From the NCBI GenBank assembly GCA_026018925.1, contig JAKSZU010000003.1, forward strand, positions 6,306,367 to 6,370,366: a stretch of 64,000 nucleotides of DNA, in the 5' to 3' direction. A program made the position numbers and the translations under genes. This document shows, piece by piece, positions 11,085 to 21,023 of this stretch (positions are counted from its first letter, which is position 1; each line of letters begins with the position of its first letter). Under the pieces are notes generated by a model that was given only the letters and a program-made list of their open reading frames with translations, searched no databases and was not told where the DNA came from. Origin of the DNA: Tupaia tana (Eukaryota > Chordata > Mammalia > Scandentia > Tupaiidae).

Positions 11085-11345
11085 ACTAGAGACAGTATTG
11101 AAGGGGGTGGGTAATAGGAGGTGGGAGGGAGGGGATCAAAGAAAACAAACAAACAAAACACTTAATAGACAGAAATGGAAAGTTATCTATTGATGATAAT
11201 GTATATGGCAATGCCTTTCACTTAACTAATATGCACTGTATTCATGCTGAGAAAAACTATGTAGTACACTGATTAAATGTAAATTAAAAAAACTAGATTG
11301 TACAGTGATTAAATGTAAATTAAAACTTTTTAAAATTAAAATAAA
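11085..11345 (+). mobile_element. L1/HAL1-type 3' end inserted in the ERV
   Basis: A purine-rich G tract (GGTGGGAGGGAGGGG), then TTGATGATAATGTATATGG, then ATGCACTGTATTCATGCTG, and an A-rich end with a short internal duplication of GTGATTAAATGTAAATTAA. This is the same 3' module as in the 36-38.7 kb half-L1 and the 14-kb composite element. Confidence 0.7.
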
Positions 11346-11550
11346 AAATTAAAAGGTCATCTCTGTATTTTCATTGCTTTAGCCCAGACATGACCTTTTT
11401 CCTCAAGATTAGCACAAGTTGAGAAAACGATGTGAATGTCTCACCAGGATAGATCATAATGTAAGGTATTCAAATTCCTTTGTATATTTAGTTGGGTTGA
11501 GTGTGAACATTGAAAAAAGGCATGCACTCGGATAATGCCTTCAGATCCTG

Positions 11551-11811
11551 CTACTTGTGAGGGAAATTGGTGTGCAAAGTGGGAAGATCCCTGAGAAGAC
11601 TGGCCTGGGGAAAGGGGAGAGGGACATGAAGGGGAGGAGGTGGATGAGGAGAGGCGGGTGACAGATGAAGATGGGGGAGGAGAAGAGGACTTCCGAGGTG
11701 GCTCAGAAGGGTCAGGTGGGTAATAGCGAGGGGTGCCAATGCCGACAGGGCAACATCCTCAGAATCTTGGTTGGGGAAAGGGGGTAAGAGAGTAGAATTG
11801 AGAAGATGCAT
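11551..11811 (-). pseudogene. ERV gag proline-rich region relic
   Basis: A minus-strand open stretch of 86 codons is rich in Pro, Leu and His. It sits between the 5' LTR side and the capsid-like relic, where gammaretroviral Gag carries a proline-rich segment. Assignment is by position and composition only. Confidence 0.45.
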
Positions 11812-11869
11812 TTGACAGGAGCAATGAAGATCAGAATTGCGAGAGAGTTCAAAGAAATCTTGAATCTCT

Positions 11870-12150
11870 TAAGGGTGCTACTACTGTCTAGCTGAAGAAT
11901 AGTGTTAAAATTTAGTGATCCATTTATTGGCAAGACTTTCTGATCCTTCCAGTTTGCATTGGGGCAAGGCTGTGTTGTAGGTAGATTAGTCATTTGTGCT
12001 TGAGGTGGACAAGTCCTAAAGCCTCCAGGTTTTTTTGTTTTGTTTTGTTTAATTTTGTTTTTGAGACAGATTTTTGCTGTAGGGCGTGTGTGCTCACTGG
12101 AGAGACATAGAGAGAGAGAGAGACAGAGTCTGAGAAATCATCCCCCAAGG
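11870..12150 (-). repeat. Right copy of an ERV-internal duplication
   Basis: Partner of 9909-10190. It is also followed by a SINE in the same orientation and position, here complete. Confidence 0.75.
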
Positions 12151-12315
12151 AGGATGATGGCCATGCTGTAGTCCTTTCTCCTCCATCCTCCTTTCGGGAT
12201 CTTGGGCATGCACACACATGCGCACAGTGTGAGTTTTAAGCCTCTGGGTCCAGGACTCAAACTGCAGTCAACTATGTGGAAGTCCAGCAATGTAACCATT
12301 TCTCCGCCTGCTAGT
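12034..12315 (-). mobile_element. tRNA-derived SINE inside the ERV
   Basis: Complete minus-strand copy with a (TTTTG)n-type tail, body and a diverged tRNA head. Confidence 0.85.
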
Positions 12316-12607
12316 ACAAAGCCTTTAGGTTTTTAAGGAGACATCTCAAGGGGAGTTGTTGGGAGGGGCCACCTGAATCTTTTCCATGGTGAGAACTAGG
12401 AGAAAGAAAATAGGGAAACCTCTCAGGACTTTAACCATGTCACCAAGGGAGGGGCAAGTCTGAAGAGGCCATCCCATCTCAGAGGGTTTAGAGATCTATT
12501 CTGGGCTAAGTATTCCTCGATCTGGGCCTAGACCGACTTTAGCTGTGTTCCCAAATCCAAGGACAAGACCACCACAGTGGGAAAATGTTCAAGGGATGAC
12601 CCCCAAT

Positions 12608-12852
12608 TTTTTTTTAAAGAGAGATTTCTGTTATAGAGTGTGTGTGCTTACTGGAGAGACAGACAGAAAGTGAGAAATCACTCCCCAGGTGGGGTAGCCA
12701 TGCCGCAATCCCTTCTCTTCCATTCTTTCAGAATTTTGGGCATGCACGCACATGTTCCTGGTGTGAGTTTCAGGCCTCTGGGTCCAGGACTTGAACTGCA
12801 GTTGGCCATGTGGGACTCCGGCATGGAACCATTATGCCATCTGCTGGTCCCC
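12608..12852 (-). mobile_element. tRNA-derived SINE near the ERV 5' LTR
   Basis: Minus-strand copy: T-run, GTTATAGAGTGTGTG body start, and a head ending CATCTGCTGGTCC. Confidence 0.85.
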
Positions 12853-13263
12853 AACCCCCAATTATTGAATCCTGCTATGAAGTGATAGACCTGACATGAG
12901 GAATTTCCTAAACCTAAAAAGCTGTCACTCTGACCAGGGAATGTTAATATCCTGAGGGTAGAGAGAGGGAGAGAGGCCAGAACTTACAGGCAAAGATCCA
13001 CAGATTCACTCTGGTGATGATGCTGCTGACTGCAGAGGCTAACTGCTGAGTGAACAGATTGGAGAGGAATGAAAGACAGGAAAGAAAGCCTTCCAACACC
13101 CCCAGAGACAGGACTAGGGAGTTTATCCTGAGTTACTCCCCTAGGTTCAAGTCTCTGAGATTACAAGGGAGGGTTAGTGTCTTCTCTTTAGGGGAAGGTT
13201 CCCAGTGCAGAGGAAGGGGTCCTGAGGAGGAAGTCCTCATACAAGCCACCAAATGTTGGTCTT

Positions 13264-13860
13264 TGTTGTGGGCTGAGAAAGAATTCACAAACACTGAGAG
13301 AGTGTGGATAGATAAAGGTCCATTCACATGCTGATAGAGGAAAGGGGCCAGATGTGGAGAGCTGTACTGGCCCTGAAGGGTGGGGCCTATTAACCAAATT
13401 ACCCTAATTTTATTGGGTTATAAAGGTGAGGGACTTATGGTTGGTTAATTAAGATTTGGGGACAAGATTTCTGTTGACCTTTCACAGTCTCTGGACTATT
13501 ACTTCATCGTCTTTGGTTCTCATGTCCGATCACTTTGATCTGCCATATATTTGGAGTGTTGGTCACATATTCTAGTGTCAGCAAGAGACAGGCCTCAGTC
13601 TTTATATCTAAAGGCAGAGAGTTAGGAAAACAAAGGTCAGAGATCTTTGGTGAGGTCAAGGAGGAACCAGCTATCCTGGGAAGAAAAAGGCGGGGAAGAA
13701 AGAATGTGTGAAGCACATGGGAGTTTTAGATTCGCCTTCCCAATTAAAATATCTAGGGTGCCAGTGAGACACTGAGTCAATCTGGCACCAGAGAGACACT
13801 GAGAAATGGGGTTAAATCTTTCTAATTCTTAAGAAGCTTGGGAGACTTTTAACTCTTTCA
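13264..13860 (-). repeat. 5' LTR of the ERV
   Basis: On the minus strand it starts TGAAAGAG and ends CCCACAACA. It matches the 3' LTR at 7020-7854. A primer-binding-like segment (about 13234-13252) lies about 11 bases inside. It resembles the gammaretroviral TGG-start type but is too decayed to name the tRNA. Confidence 0.75.
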
Positions 13861-13929
13861 AAGGTCATTTGTTTGTTTGATTTTTTTTTTAAGTTTCGTT
13901 ATTTTTTAAGAGTTATTTATTTTATTTAT

Positions 13930-14098
13930 TATTGTTATTATTTTTCCAAATGTGCTACAGGTCATGTGTGCTCACCAGAGAGAGACAGAGAGAGAGGGAA
14001 AGTGAGAAAGCAAGCCAAGCCACCAGGTCCCGGAGACGAACCATAGTCAACCATGTGGGAGCCCAGTGCCCCAACTACCATGCCACCTGCTGGCTCCC
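13930..14098 (-). mobile_element. Short-form SINE inserted in the composite element's A-tail
   Basis: Minus-strand short-form SINE whose head ends at CCACCTGCTGGCTCC. The flanks GTTATTATT (about 13933) and GTTATTATTG (about 14099) look like its own target-site duplication inside T-rich sequence. Confidence 0.75.
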
Positions 14099-14129
14099 GT
14101 TATTATTGTTTTTTTTTAAAAATTTTTCT

Positions 14130-14640
14130 TTCTCAGATTAGATTCACATTCCACACAAAGTCCCCACCATGATGCACACAATATACATACACATATACAG
14201 TTTTCAATAGAGAACTCCACATTTCTCTGGTGCTAAATGTTTCCTCCCCCCAACCCCCACGCCCACTCTCCACCACCCACTCCCCTCCCTTACAGCCTCT
14301 GGCATCCACATTCAACCTTTCCACTATCATATCTTCAGATCTTTCTCCCTTTGCCAGAGTGCTGATATATATATATATATATATATACTTTTTATCATTG
14401 CACATCTTTACAGTGTACAACATGGTTTTTCCCAGCACGAGTACAGTGTACATTAGTCAAGACAATGACATCACCATATACATTATCATCAACAGACAAC
14501 TTTTCATTTTTGTGTCTGTTAAGTGTGTTGTTTGTTCCCTGAATCCCTCCCTTCCGCCCTCTATTACTCATTCCCATTACCTCTCCCATACTGTCTCCAG
14601 CATCTGCAGTTGCCATCCCTGCTATTATATCCTCCAGTTC
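14130..14640 (-). repeat. Two tandem L1/HAL1-type 3' UTR modules
   Basis: On the minus strand each module has a purine-rich part (for example GGGAGGGGAGTGGGTGG) and a second part ending in AT-rich sequence. The first carries TTGATGATAATGTATATGG and TGTACACTGTACTCGTGC, close to the module at 11085-11345. A (TA)n tract at 14365-14388 lies between the modules. Confidence 0.65.
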
Positions 14641-14663
14641 TTTCAGTTTTTTTTTTTTTTCAA

Positions 14664-15102
14664 TTATCAGCTCATAAAGTTTTCAACAATAGGGAACACA
14701 GATTCTATTCAGGGTTGGATTAAGGGTGGGTCTCATGCAGTTCTGCAATTGTAGGTGAGTCTCCATGGAACACAGTTTCAGGAAAGCGGTTCTGGTGAGC
14801 AGAGATGGTTATCAGTTGATGCGGCACAGCATCCATCTTGTGATTACCGGGAATGGTGTTGTGGGGATCTGCACCGTGAGTCATCCTCGGGTATCTGGCT
14901 GGCTTCCTTAAGTATGGTAGAGTAGTTCTTGTTTTTCCCTGAGGTAATGCAGGGCTGGTAACCATCATCTTCTCACTGTCCATAGGCAGAGAAAATCCTC
15001 CTATACAATATATTTCTCAATTGGCCCAAGACAGCTAAAGTTTCTTTCTGTTGCTTATAGTTGCAAGTTCTTAATCCTTGTTTTTGGCTTCAGTTTGTTG
15101 TC
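14664..15102 (-). other. LTR/ERV-derived segment of the composite element
   Basis: The inner part (about 14664-14860), read on the minus strand, aligns with the + strand at 42199-42405. Shared words in the same order are TAATCACAAGATGG, TTTCCTGAAACTG, CCCTTAATC, TCCCTATT and ACTTTATGA. The remainder has no match in the window. Confidence 0.6.
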
Positions 15103-15925
15103 TGCGGCCGGTGGCCACGCGCAGGCGCAGGCCCGGCAGCCATGCGTAGGTCCGGGGGCCACGCGGAGGCGCAGGCCCGGCGGCCACGCACAGGCGCAGG
15201 CCCGGCAGCCACGCGCAGGCCCGGCGGTCACGCACCGGCCTGGCGGCCACGCACAGGCGCAGGCCCGGCGGCCATGCATAGGCCCGGCGGCCACGTGCAG
15301 GCACAGGCCCGGCAGCCACTCGCAGGCCCGGCGGTCACGCACCGGCCCGGCGGCCACGCACAGGCGCAGGCCCGGCGGCCATACGTAGGCCCGGCGGCCA
15401 TGCGCAGGCGCAGGCCCGGCAGCCATGCGCAGACCTGGCGGCCACGCTCAGGCTTCGCGGCCACTCGCAGGCCCGGGGGCCACACGCAGGCCCGGCAGCC
15501 ACGCGCAGGCGTAGGCCCGGCGGCCACGCGCAGGCCTGGTGGCCACGCACAGGCACAGGCCTGGCAGCCACGCGCAGGCCCGGTGGCCACGCGCAGGCTC
15601 GGCGGCCACGTGCAGGCGCAGGCTTGGCGACCACGCGCAGACGCAGGCCTAGCGGCCATGCCCGGGCCCAGCGGCCACACGCAGGCACAGGCCTGGGGGC
15701 CACGTGCAGGCCCAGCGGCCACGCACAGGCGCAGGCCCGGCAGCCACGCGCAGGCCCGGGGGCCACGCGCAGGCCCGGCGACCACGCTCAGGCCTGGTGG
15801 CTGCGCGCAGTTGCTGGCCCGGCGGCCACACGCTGGCCCAGCGACCACACTCAGGCCTGGTGGCCGCGCGCAGGCACAGGCCCAGCGGCCACGCGCAGGC
15901 CCGGCGGCCACACGCCAGCCCCGAG
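15103..15925. repeat. GC-rich CpG-dense VNTR (18/24-bp units)
   Basis: Units of about 18 bp (core GGCCCGGCGGCCACGCGCA) alternate with about 24-bp versions carrying an extra GGCGCA-type hexamer, for roughly 40 units. Both strands stay open in several frames because the units avoid stops, which yields long spurious frames of Gly/Pro/Arg/Ala. With the GC head it forms a CpG island of about 1 kb. Confidence 0.95.
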
Positions 15926-16139
15926 CGCGCAAATGTGCGCGGGTCCCAGTGCTACCTTCCGCCCACCCGCCCGGTCAAAGAAAGGAAGGACGGCGACCTT
16001 GGCCGATCCGCGCCGCTGGCCCGCGTCGGCACCGAGCGCAGGACACACCCAGTGCCGGAGAGGCAGCAGGGGCCGGGCGGTCCGGGCCGCGGCACGTGGA
16101 GCTGAGCCCCGGCCGGGCCGGCCCTCCGGCCAGGGCCCC
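15926..16139 (-). promoter_or_regulatory. GC-rich unique head of the composite element (possible promoter)
   Basis: This is a CpG-rich non-repetitive segment at the 5' end of the composite on the minus strand. By analogy with GC-rich 5' ends of SVA and L1 it could initiate transcription. That is inference from composition and position only. Confidence 0.4.
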
Positions 16140-16259
16140 TTGTTTGTTTGATTTTTAAGATATTCTTTTTGATGTTATACAGTTTCAGTATTATGTGTTA
16201 AGGCTGATTACTTACTTTTCTTCTCTGGGATTTATTAGAGTTCTTCATTTGTGGCTTGG

Positions 16260-17070
16260 TGAGTCTGTCTAGTTCAGGAATAAAGCAAGATCCAACTATA
16301 TGCTGCCTGCAAGAAACCCTTTCTTTCTGTAAGAGACACAGAAGTTAAAAGTGCAAAGATAGAGGGCTAGCAGGTGGCATGGAACTTAAGGTGCTGGATT
16401 CTACATGGCCATCTTTGTGGTTTAAGTCCTGGACTTGACGGCTTGAAAATCACATTATGCGAGTGTGCATGCATGTCCAAAATTCTGAGAGAAGAGTGGA
16501 ATATAAGGGATTGCAGTGTGGCCACTCCTCCTGCAGGTGGAGGGTGATTTCTTACTTTCCCCCTCTTTCTCTGTCAAGTGCATATGCCTTATAGCAAAAA
16601 GAAAACCAAAAATATAAAATAGTAAAGAGACAGAAAAAAAGTATGTTATCTTAACACTAAAAAAAGAAAGCCGGAGCGATTGTACTATTTAGATTTCAGA
16701 ACAAATGTTATTATTGGGGTTTAAAAAATTCATAATGATAAAGGAGTCAATTATTGAGAAGGACATAACAACCCTACACCATTATGCCACTAATAGCAGA
16801 GTTTCAAATACGCAAAGCAAAAACTGATAGACTTCCAAGAGGAAAAAAATGAATCCTCAATTATAATTGAAGATTTCAATTCTCCTCTCTCAAATGAGAA
16901 GGCAGAAATGTAGTAAATATATAGGACACTTGATCACATTATTACCCAAATGAATCTAATTGATATTTATAGAATATTTCTTCTAACAATAGCAGACTAT
17001 CCAGTACTTTCAAGTGCACATGGAGTGTTTACTAAGATAGACCGTATTTTAGGCAACATAGGGCCCAATG
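16260..17070 (+). mobile_element. Old L1 ORF2 endonuclease-region fragment
   Basis: Diverged L1 ORF2 wording includes AACTATATGCTGCCTGCAAG and GATTTCAATTCTCC, then AATTGATATTTATAGAATA and TTTCAAGTGCACATGGA. A SINE at 16362-16605 interrupts it. No open frame survives. Confidence 0.7.
16362..16605 (+). mobile_element. tRNA-derived SINE in the old L1
   Basis: Plus-strand copy with head GCTAGCAGGTGGCATGGA, body and tail CTTATAGCAAAAAGAAAAC. Confidence 0.85.
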
Positions 17071-17224
17071 CAGTAGTCAAATGAAGGTCCTGTTTGCTTC
17101 TAGCAGATGACTCAGAGGACACACTAGCCATGGCAGCTCTCTTGTCTTCCCACAGTAATGGGAGAAGATGCTCACCCTAACACAGGCCTATGGCATCAAG
17201 AGCAAATGTTTATGGGAGGCCTTT

Positions 17225-17375
17225 AAAAATTTTTGCCAGAGGGCATGTATGCTTGCAAGAGAGACAGACAAAGAGAGAAAGTGATAAAGCATCTCCCCAC
17301 GAGACATGGTCACACCACAATTCCTTCTCCATTTCTCCCTCCTCTCAGGATTTTGGGCATGCCCATACAGGTTTC

Positions 17376-17380
<5 letters not shown>
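17225..17380 (-). mobile_element. tRNA-derived SINE, 5' truncated
   Basis: Minus-strand tail and body only. The head is replaced by a TG microsatellite. Confidence 0.7.

Positions 17381-17414
<34 letters not shown>
17379..17414. repeat. (TG)n microsatellite
   Basis: Uninterrupted GT dinucleotides for about 35 bp. Confidence 0.95.
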
Positions 17415-17415
<1 letters not shown>

Positions 17416-17417
17416 AA

Positions 17418-17545
17418 ATGAAACAAGAAATGGAGAATTTTTGTTGATGATAACAGGTGTGATTAAGCTGCTACACCGTGTATTCTGGATGGGAAATCAC
17501 ATTCTGTGATGTTCAGTGAATGAATGTAAAATAAATTTTAAAAAA
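17418..17545 (+). mobile_element. L1/HAL1-type 3' end
   Basis: TTGATGATAACAGGTGTGATTAAG followed by TATTCTGGATGGGAAA and GAATGAATGTAAAATAA (key words). It matches the half-L1 3' end near 38100-38200. Confidence 0.75.
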
Positions 17546-18059
17546 GTTTTTAATAAAAAGAAGAAAATTATTTTATATATATATAAATAAAAAGCTGCTG
17601 GGAAGAGGCGGGCACCCAGAACTGAAGAGTGGTCGTCCATGTAGAATCTATCCGCCTTTGCCGCCATGCCACGGGCTGGCCCGGGAGGCCTAACTGTGCT
17701 AAACAGCAGGTCCAGGGACTCAGGGGTCTTTCAGAAGAGCAAGCAACATTCTTATTCTGACCCAGCAGTTTCTCCCTGAATTACACAGCATGACCCACAG
17801 CATGTCGAGTCTGTGGGGTCCAGCATGTAGCTGCCAGGCAGAGGGAGCTATTTAATTTCAATGTTAAAATGGAATTAAAATAATCAGTCTTGTGATCATA
17901 CTGGTCACACTTTAAGGGCTCAGCATCCACCTGTGACGAATGGTTCCCATACTGGACAGCACAGGACAGTCCCATCACTGCGGAAAGTTCTGGTAGTCTG
18001 CTGGCCCACACAGGGGGCAGGTCTCATGCACAAGCCACTTTGGACAGCTCCGCCCCTCA

Positions 18060-18142
18060 CTTCCTCTCTGCTCCTCTTTCTCAAAATCCTGTAAAAGCAG
18101 CTCCTGCCAAGTGAGAGAAAGGCACAGGATCAGGTTTTCCAG
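18060..18142 (+). other. GIMAP4: Candidate untranslated first exon of GIMAP4
   Basis: Upstream of the coding exons, a segment ends in TTTTCCAG followed by GTAAGG (18143 on), a strong splice donor. It is preceded by CACTTCCTC, an ETS-like site of the kind used in lymphoid promoters, and a weak TATA-like TGTAAAAG. GIMAP genes normally have a non-coding first exon. The exon start is unknown and a transcript would be needed to confirm it. Confidence 0.35.
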
Positions 18143-18186
18143 GTAAGGGGATGGGTGTGTGTAGGGCACAGGGGTGTGCGATTTGT

Positions 18187-18530
18187 AGAAGGGTCCTCTC
18201 CCCTGGACTTATATCTTAGACCGCCTGGAAAATTTGCTCTCAGAGTCTATTTCTTATTGGTTCCTGTTTCCTGTCCTTAATGGTTTTAGGTTGTATTGTG
18301 TTTCGAAAGCTGAGCCCTGCATATGAACGCCTGTGTCAGAGGTAGCTGCTCAGAGAGACTTGTTTTACAAATAAATTATACTTTTCAGGGGTGGTACAAT
18401 TTATAAATAAACATGATTCTTTCAGGGGCAGAGTTGACTGAGCAGTCAACTCTGGGGAAGCAGGGAGAAGGACATTGGGACAATCAAGGGGCAAACTCGG
18501 CATGCAACTCACAAAGCCCACGCACGGTCC
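18187..18530 (+). repeat. Upstream copy of a ~340-bp duplication in GIMAP4
   Basis: It shares ordered blocks with 19413-19760: TATATCTTAG, CTGGAAAA-TTGCTCTCAGAGT, TTTAGGTTGTA and AATTTATAAATAAAC versus AATTTGTAAATTGAC. Divergence is considerable. The family is unknown. It could be two LTRs or a local duplication. Confidence 0.65.
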
Positions 18531-19377
18531 AGATCAGAGACTGCAGTCCCGAAGACTCTGCTCAGATCTGCCCCCTGGGAACCTGCCTCCTCAGGGACAG
18601 TCTCATGTGGGCTCACTGGAGTGGAGTTCCCCTTAAAAATGTAGGAGGAGGGATAGGCCACCTCCAGACCCTCTGCAGTTCAGTGGAAGCGGGGGACCCT
18701 GAATGCCTGTTCTTTAAGCAGAGGAAAGAGAATTCAGACCCTGAGGTCTGCACTCACAGAGGCACGGGCTCCCAATTTTGCATCTGCCTTAGAATCCACA
18801 GAGTGGCAGAACAGAGCCGTGCCCTGGAAGGGGGTTTAAGACCCATCCCAGGCCCCTGTGTTTTCCTGTTGCTGGTTTCTATCAACTTCCTTGACACCAA
18901 TCACCGACATCAACTTAGTGGACAAAGCTGAGTTTTACAAATTGTATGATTTTACTTCTAATTTATAGGATCTCTTTCTTGCTCACCATTTCTAAGGGAC
19001 AAAGACATAACCCTCTTTCAAAAGAGGTATTCAGCTTTCTAACAGTGTTTCAAATTTGTATGTGATGGCTTTCTGCTTGGTGACCTTGCCCTTATCAACT
19101 AACATTGCCCAGTCTGTCCTAGTCACAATCTGTTCCTAAGAGTTTTTCAAGCATCTACCCTCCATTGAAAAATGTTCATAGGTAGCAATGACAGGAAACA
19201 GAAAAAAAATCAATACCACCTTTCTATGACATGAGCATTGATGACTAAGGAAAAGATTGTCACTTTACAGTTCGAATATGTGTTGGACATAATGATCAAA
19301 CAGAGAGACAAAAAGCAGTGACATTGTTTATCAATTTACTTACTTAAAAGAATATTTATTGAGAATCACCCTTTTTA

Positions 19378-19378
<1 letters not shown>

Positions 19379-19408
<30 letters not shown>

Positions 19409-19409
19409 G
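19379..19409. repeat. Poly-T tract
   Basis: A T-run of about 30 immediately precedes the second copy of the duplication, suggesting retroposition in antisense or an insertion scar. Confidence 0.8.
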
Positions 19410-19412
19410 AGA

Positions 19413-19760
19413 CTTCTCCTGGGTCTATATCTTAGGCCTCCTGGAAAACTTGCTCTCAGAGTGTATTTCTTGTTTCCTATTTCCTTTCTTTGCTGATTTT
19501 AGGTTGTAATGAATTTTGGAGACTAAGCTTGTATCAGAGGCTGCTACTTAGAGAATATTTGTTTTATAAATAAATGAATCTTTTTGCAGGTTATAGAATT
19601 TGTAAATTGACTTGACTCTCTCAAGGATAGTTGGGTGAATGAACTAAATTAGCTCTCGAGGAGCTGGTGAGAAAACAAACATTGGGACATATACGGGGCA
19701 CAGCTTGGATGTCCCTCCATCCCCACAAAGTCACACACAGTGTTAGGCTTGTCCCTGGGA
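19413..19760 (+). repeat. Downstream copy of the ~340-bp duplication
   Basis: Partner of 18187-18530, about 1.2 kb downstream in the same orientation. Confidence 0.65.
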
Positions 19761-20625
19761 AATGAAGAGAAATAGGAGATGCACACAGCCATCCCATAGC
19801 AAAGCTTATGGTTTAAGGGGAGATGGTAAAAAGTCACACACGTCACTCCCTGCTGTAAGGTCCACTCTCTAGGAGATCCAAGGATTTAAGCCATCTTCTA
19901 TAAGTAACAGGCAGCCACCAGGGGATTTAAATAGAAAAAAAAATCAATTTCAATTTAAAATAACACCTAATTGTACAACTGAAAAGGGATTGAAGGTGAA
20001 ATGTCAGATAGGAGTTTCTTACATTGCAAACAAAAGTCAGTGGACTGGAGTGTCATAAAGATGGAGAGAAATAGATAATTTTGAATTCTTGAAGGCAGAA
20101 TCAATAGGATTTGGTGATGTCCGATGAGAATATGAGGAAATGAGAGCTACAGATGACCACTAGGTTCTACAGGTGGTTCTAAGGATCAAGGTGGCAGGGC
20201 AGACTGGGGTGGAGGTTGTAGGTTTAATTCTGGCCATGTTCTATTTGAGATGCCCATGAATCTTCAAATGGAGAAGTTGAGTGGGATATAAAAATTTGGA
20301 ACTCTGAGGAAGGTACAAGCTCTGGACTACACCTGTAACAGGCATTACAGTAATTATTCATTTGTTGGTGGTAGAGGGGCATAAGGCTAGAACTAGTGCT
20401 AAGTAAACAATGGAATAATTTCTGATTGTGTGGGGAAAAAAGGAATGATCTGAAAATGAGACTGAAAATGGAAAGTTGAAGAGTTTTGGGAAACGGGGCA
20501 GGGAAAATCAAAGTATCAAGTTTATGTTAAAAAAATGCTGGCTATAGGAGATTGGCATGCTAGTAACTTTCCATTTCCCTAAAATGACATAGTTATGCAT
20601 TTTTCTTACAGGAATTCAAGCTACA

Positions 20626-20644
20626 ATGGCATGCCAATATGATG
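20626..20644 (+). CDS. GIMAP4: GIMAP4 coding exon 1 (six codons and one base)
   Basis: The exon starts after a good acceptor (TTTTTCTTACAG, AG at 20610-20611) and has 14 bases of leader. Coding then begins ATGGCATGCCAATATGATG and meets the donor GTGAGT at 20645. The 19 coding bases leave one base of a split codon. The main exon at 26838 supplies the other two, giving Gly and the correct frame. The predicted start, Met-Ala-Cys-Gln-Tyr, resembles the known GIMAP4 N-terminus. The exon is shorter than in the human gene, which adds about a dozen residues here. The intron is 6.2 kb. Confidence 0.75.
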
Positions 20645-20784
20645 GTGAGTCCAACCCCAGCAAACCAAGGGCCAGCCATGGTGAGAGGGTGAGAGGATGC
20701 TGGGGGTTCCGTAGGCCAGTGTGCAGGGATGAAGGGAAGGATAGGGCGGAGGTGCTTCCTGTCCTGAGATCCAGATCCTCATCT

Positions 20785-20970
20785 ATCCTAGTCCCTTTTA
20801 TGTTGCTCTAACAAAATACCATAGACTAGGTAACTTACAATGAAAGTTAATTTATTTATTGTAGTTCTGGAGACTGAAAGTTCAAAATCAAGGTGCCAGC
20901 AACTGGCAAGTAATTCTTGCTGCATCATCCCATAGTGGAATGTGAAAGGGCAAGAGTGTGTGCGTTTGTA

Positions 20971-21023
<53 letters not shown>

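Larger units (their letters stand above)
7020..13860 (-). mobile_element. Gammaretrovirus-like endogenous retrovirus (class I), degraded
   Basis: Two direct copies of a roughly 0.6-kb LTR (13264-13860 and 7020-7854) bracket about 5.4 kb. Read on the minus strand the order is 5' LTR, a degraded primer-binding-like site (about 13234-13252), gag relics (about 11.8-10.8 kb), an env transmembrane relic (8345-8542), a purine tract (7855-7865) and the 3' LTR. A pol region is not recognisable and the available space is too small, so it is probably deleted. At least seven SINEs and one L1 3' end have inserted. No intact gene remains. Confidence 0.75.
13886..16139 (-). mobile_element. SVA-like composite retroposon (VNTR + LTR-derived + L1-type 3' end)
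   Basis: Read on the minus strand, in order: a GC-rich head beginning GGGGCCCTGGCC (16139-15930), an 18/24-bp VNTR (15925-15103), an LTR-derived part (15102-14664), an A-run (14661-14647), two L1/HAL1-type 3' modules (14640-14130) and an A-rich tail (to 13886) into which a SINE has jumped. A perfect 17-bp direct repeat TTGTTTGTTTGATTTTT flanks it (13869-13885 and 16140-16156). On the minus strand the repeat begins AAAAAT after TCTT, as expected for L1 endonuclease targeting. Length is about 2.25 kb, or about 2.1 kb without the SINE. The design matches the known SVA class but the parts differ. The unit status rests on one copy. Confidence 0.65.

Noticed and set aside
14230..14754. 174-codon open frame on the + strand
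   Set aside because: It is antisense to the L1/HAL1-type 3' modules and includes a TA microsatellite and a poly-T run.
15061..16158. Long open frames (up to 365 codons) on both strands in the GC-rich region
   Set aside because: They are the VNTR read in several frames at once. Units lack stop codons on both strands. There is no domain, no splice context and no codon bias independent of the repeat.
18413..18931. 172-codon open frame upstream of GIMAP4
   Set aside because: It begins inside the duplicated non-coding block, shows no family resemblance, and the second copy of the block does not keep the frame.
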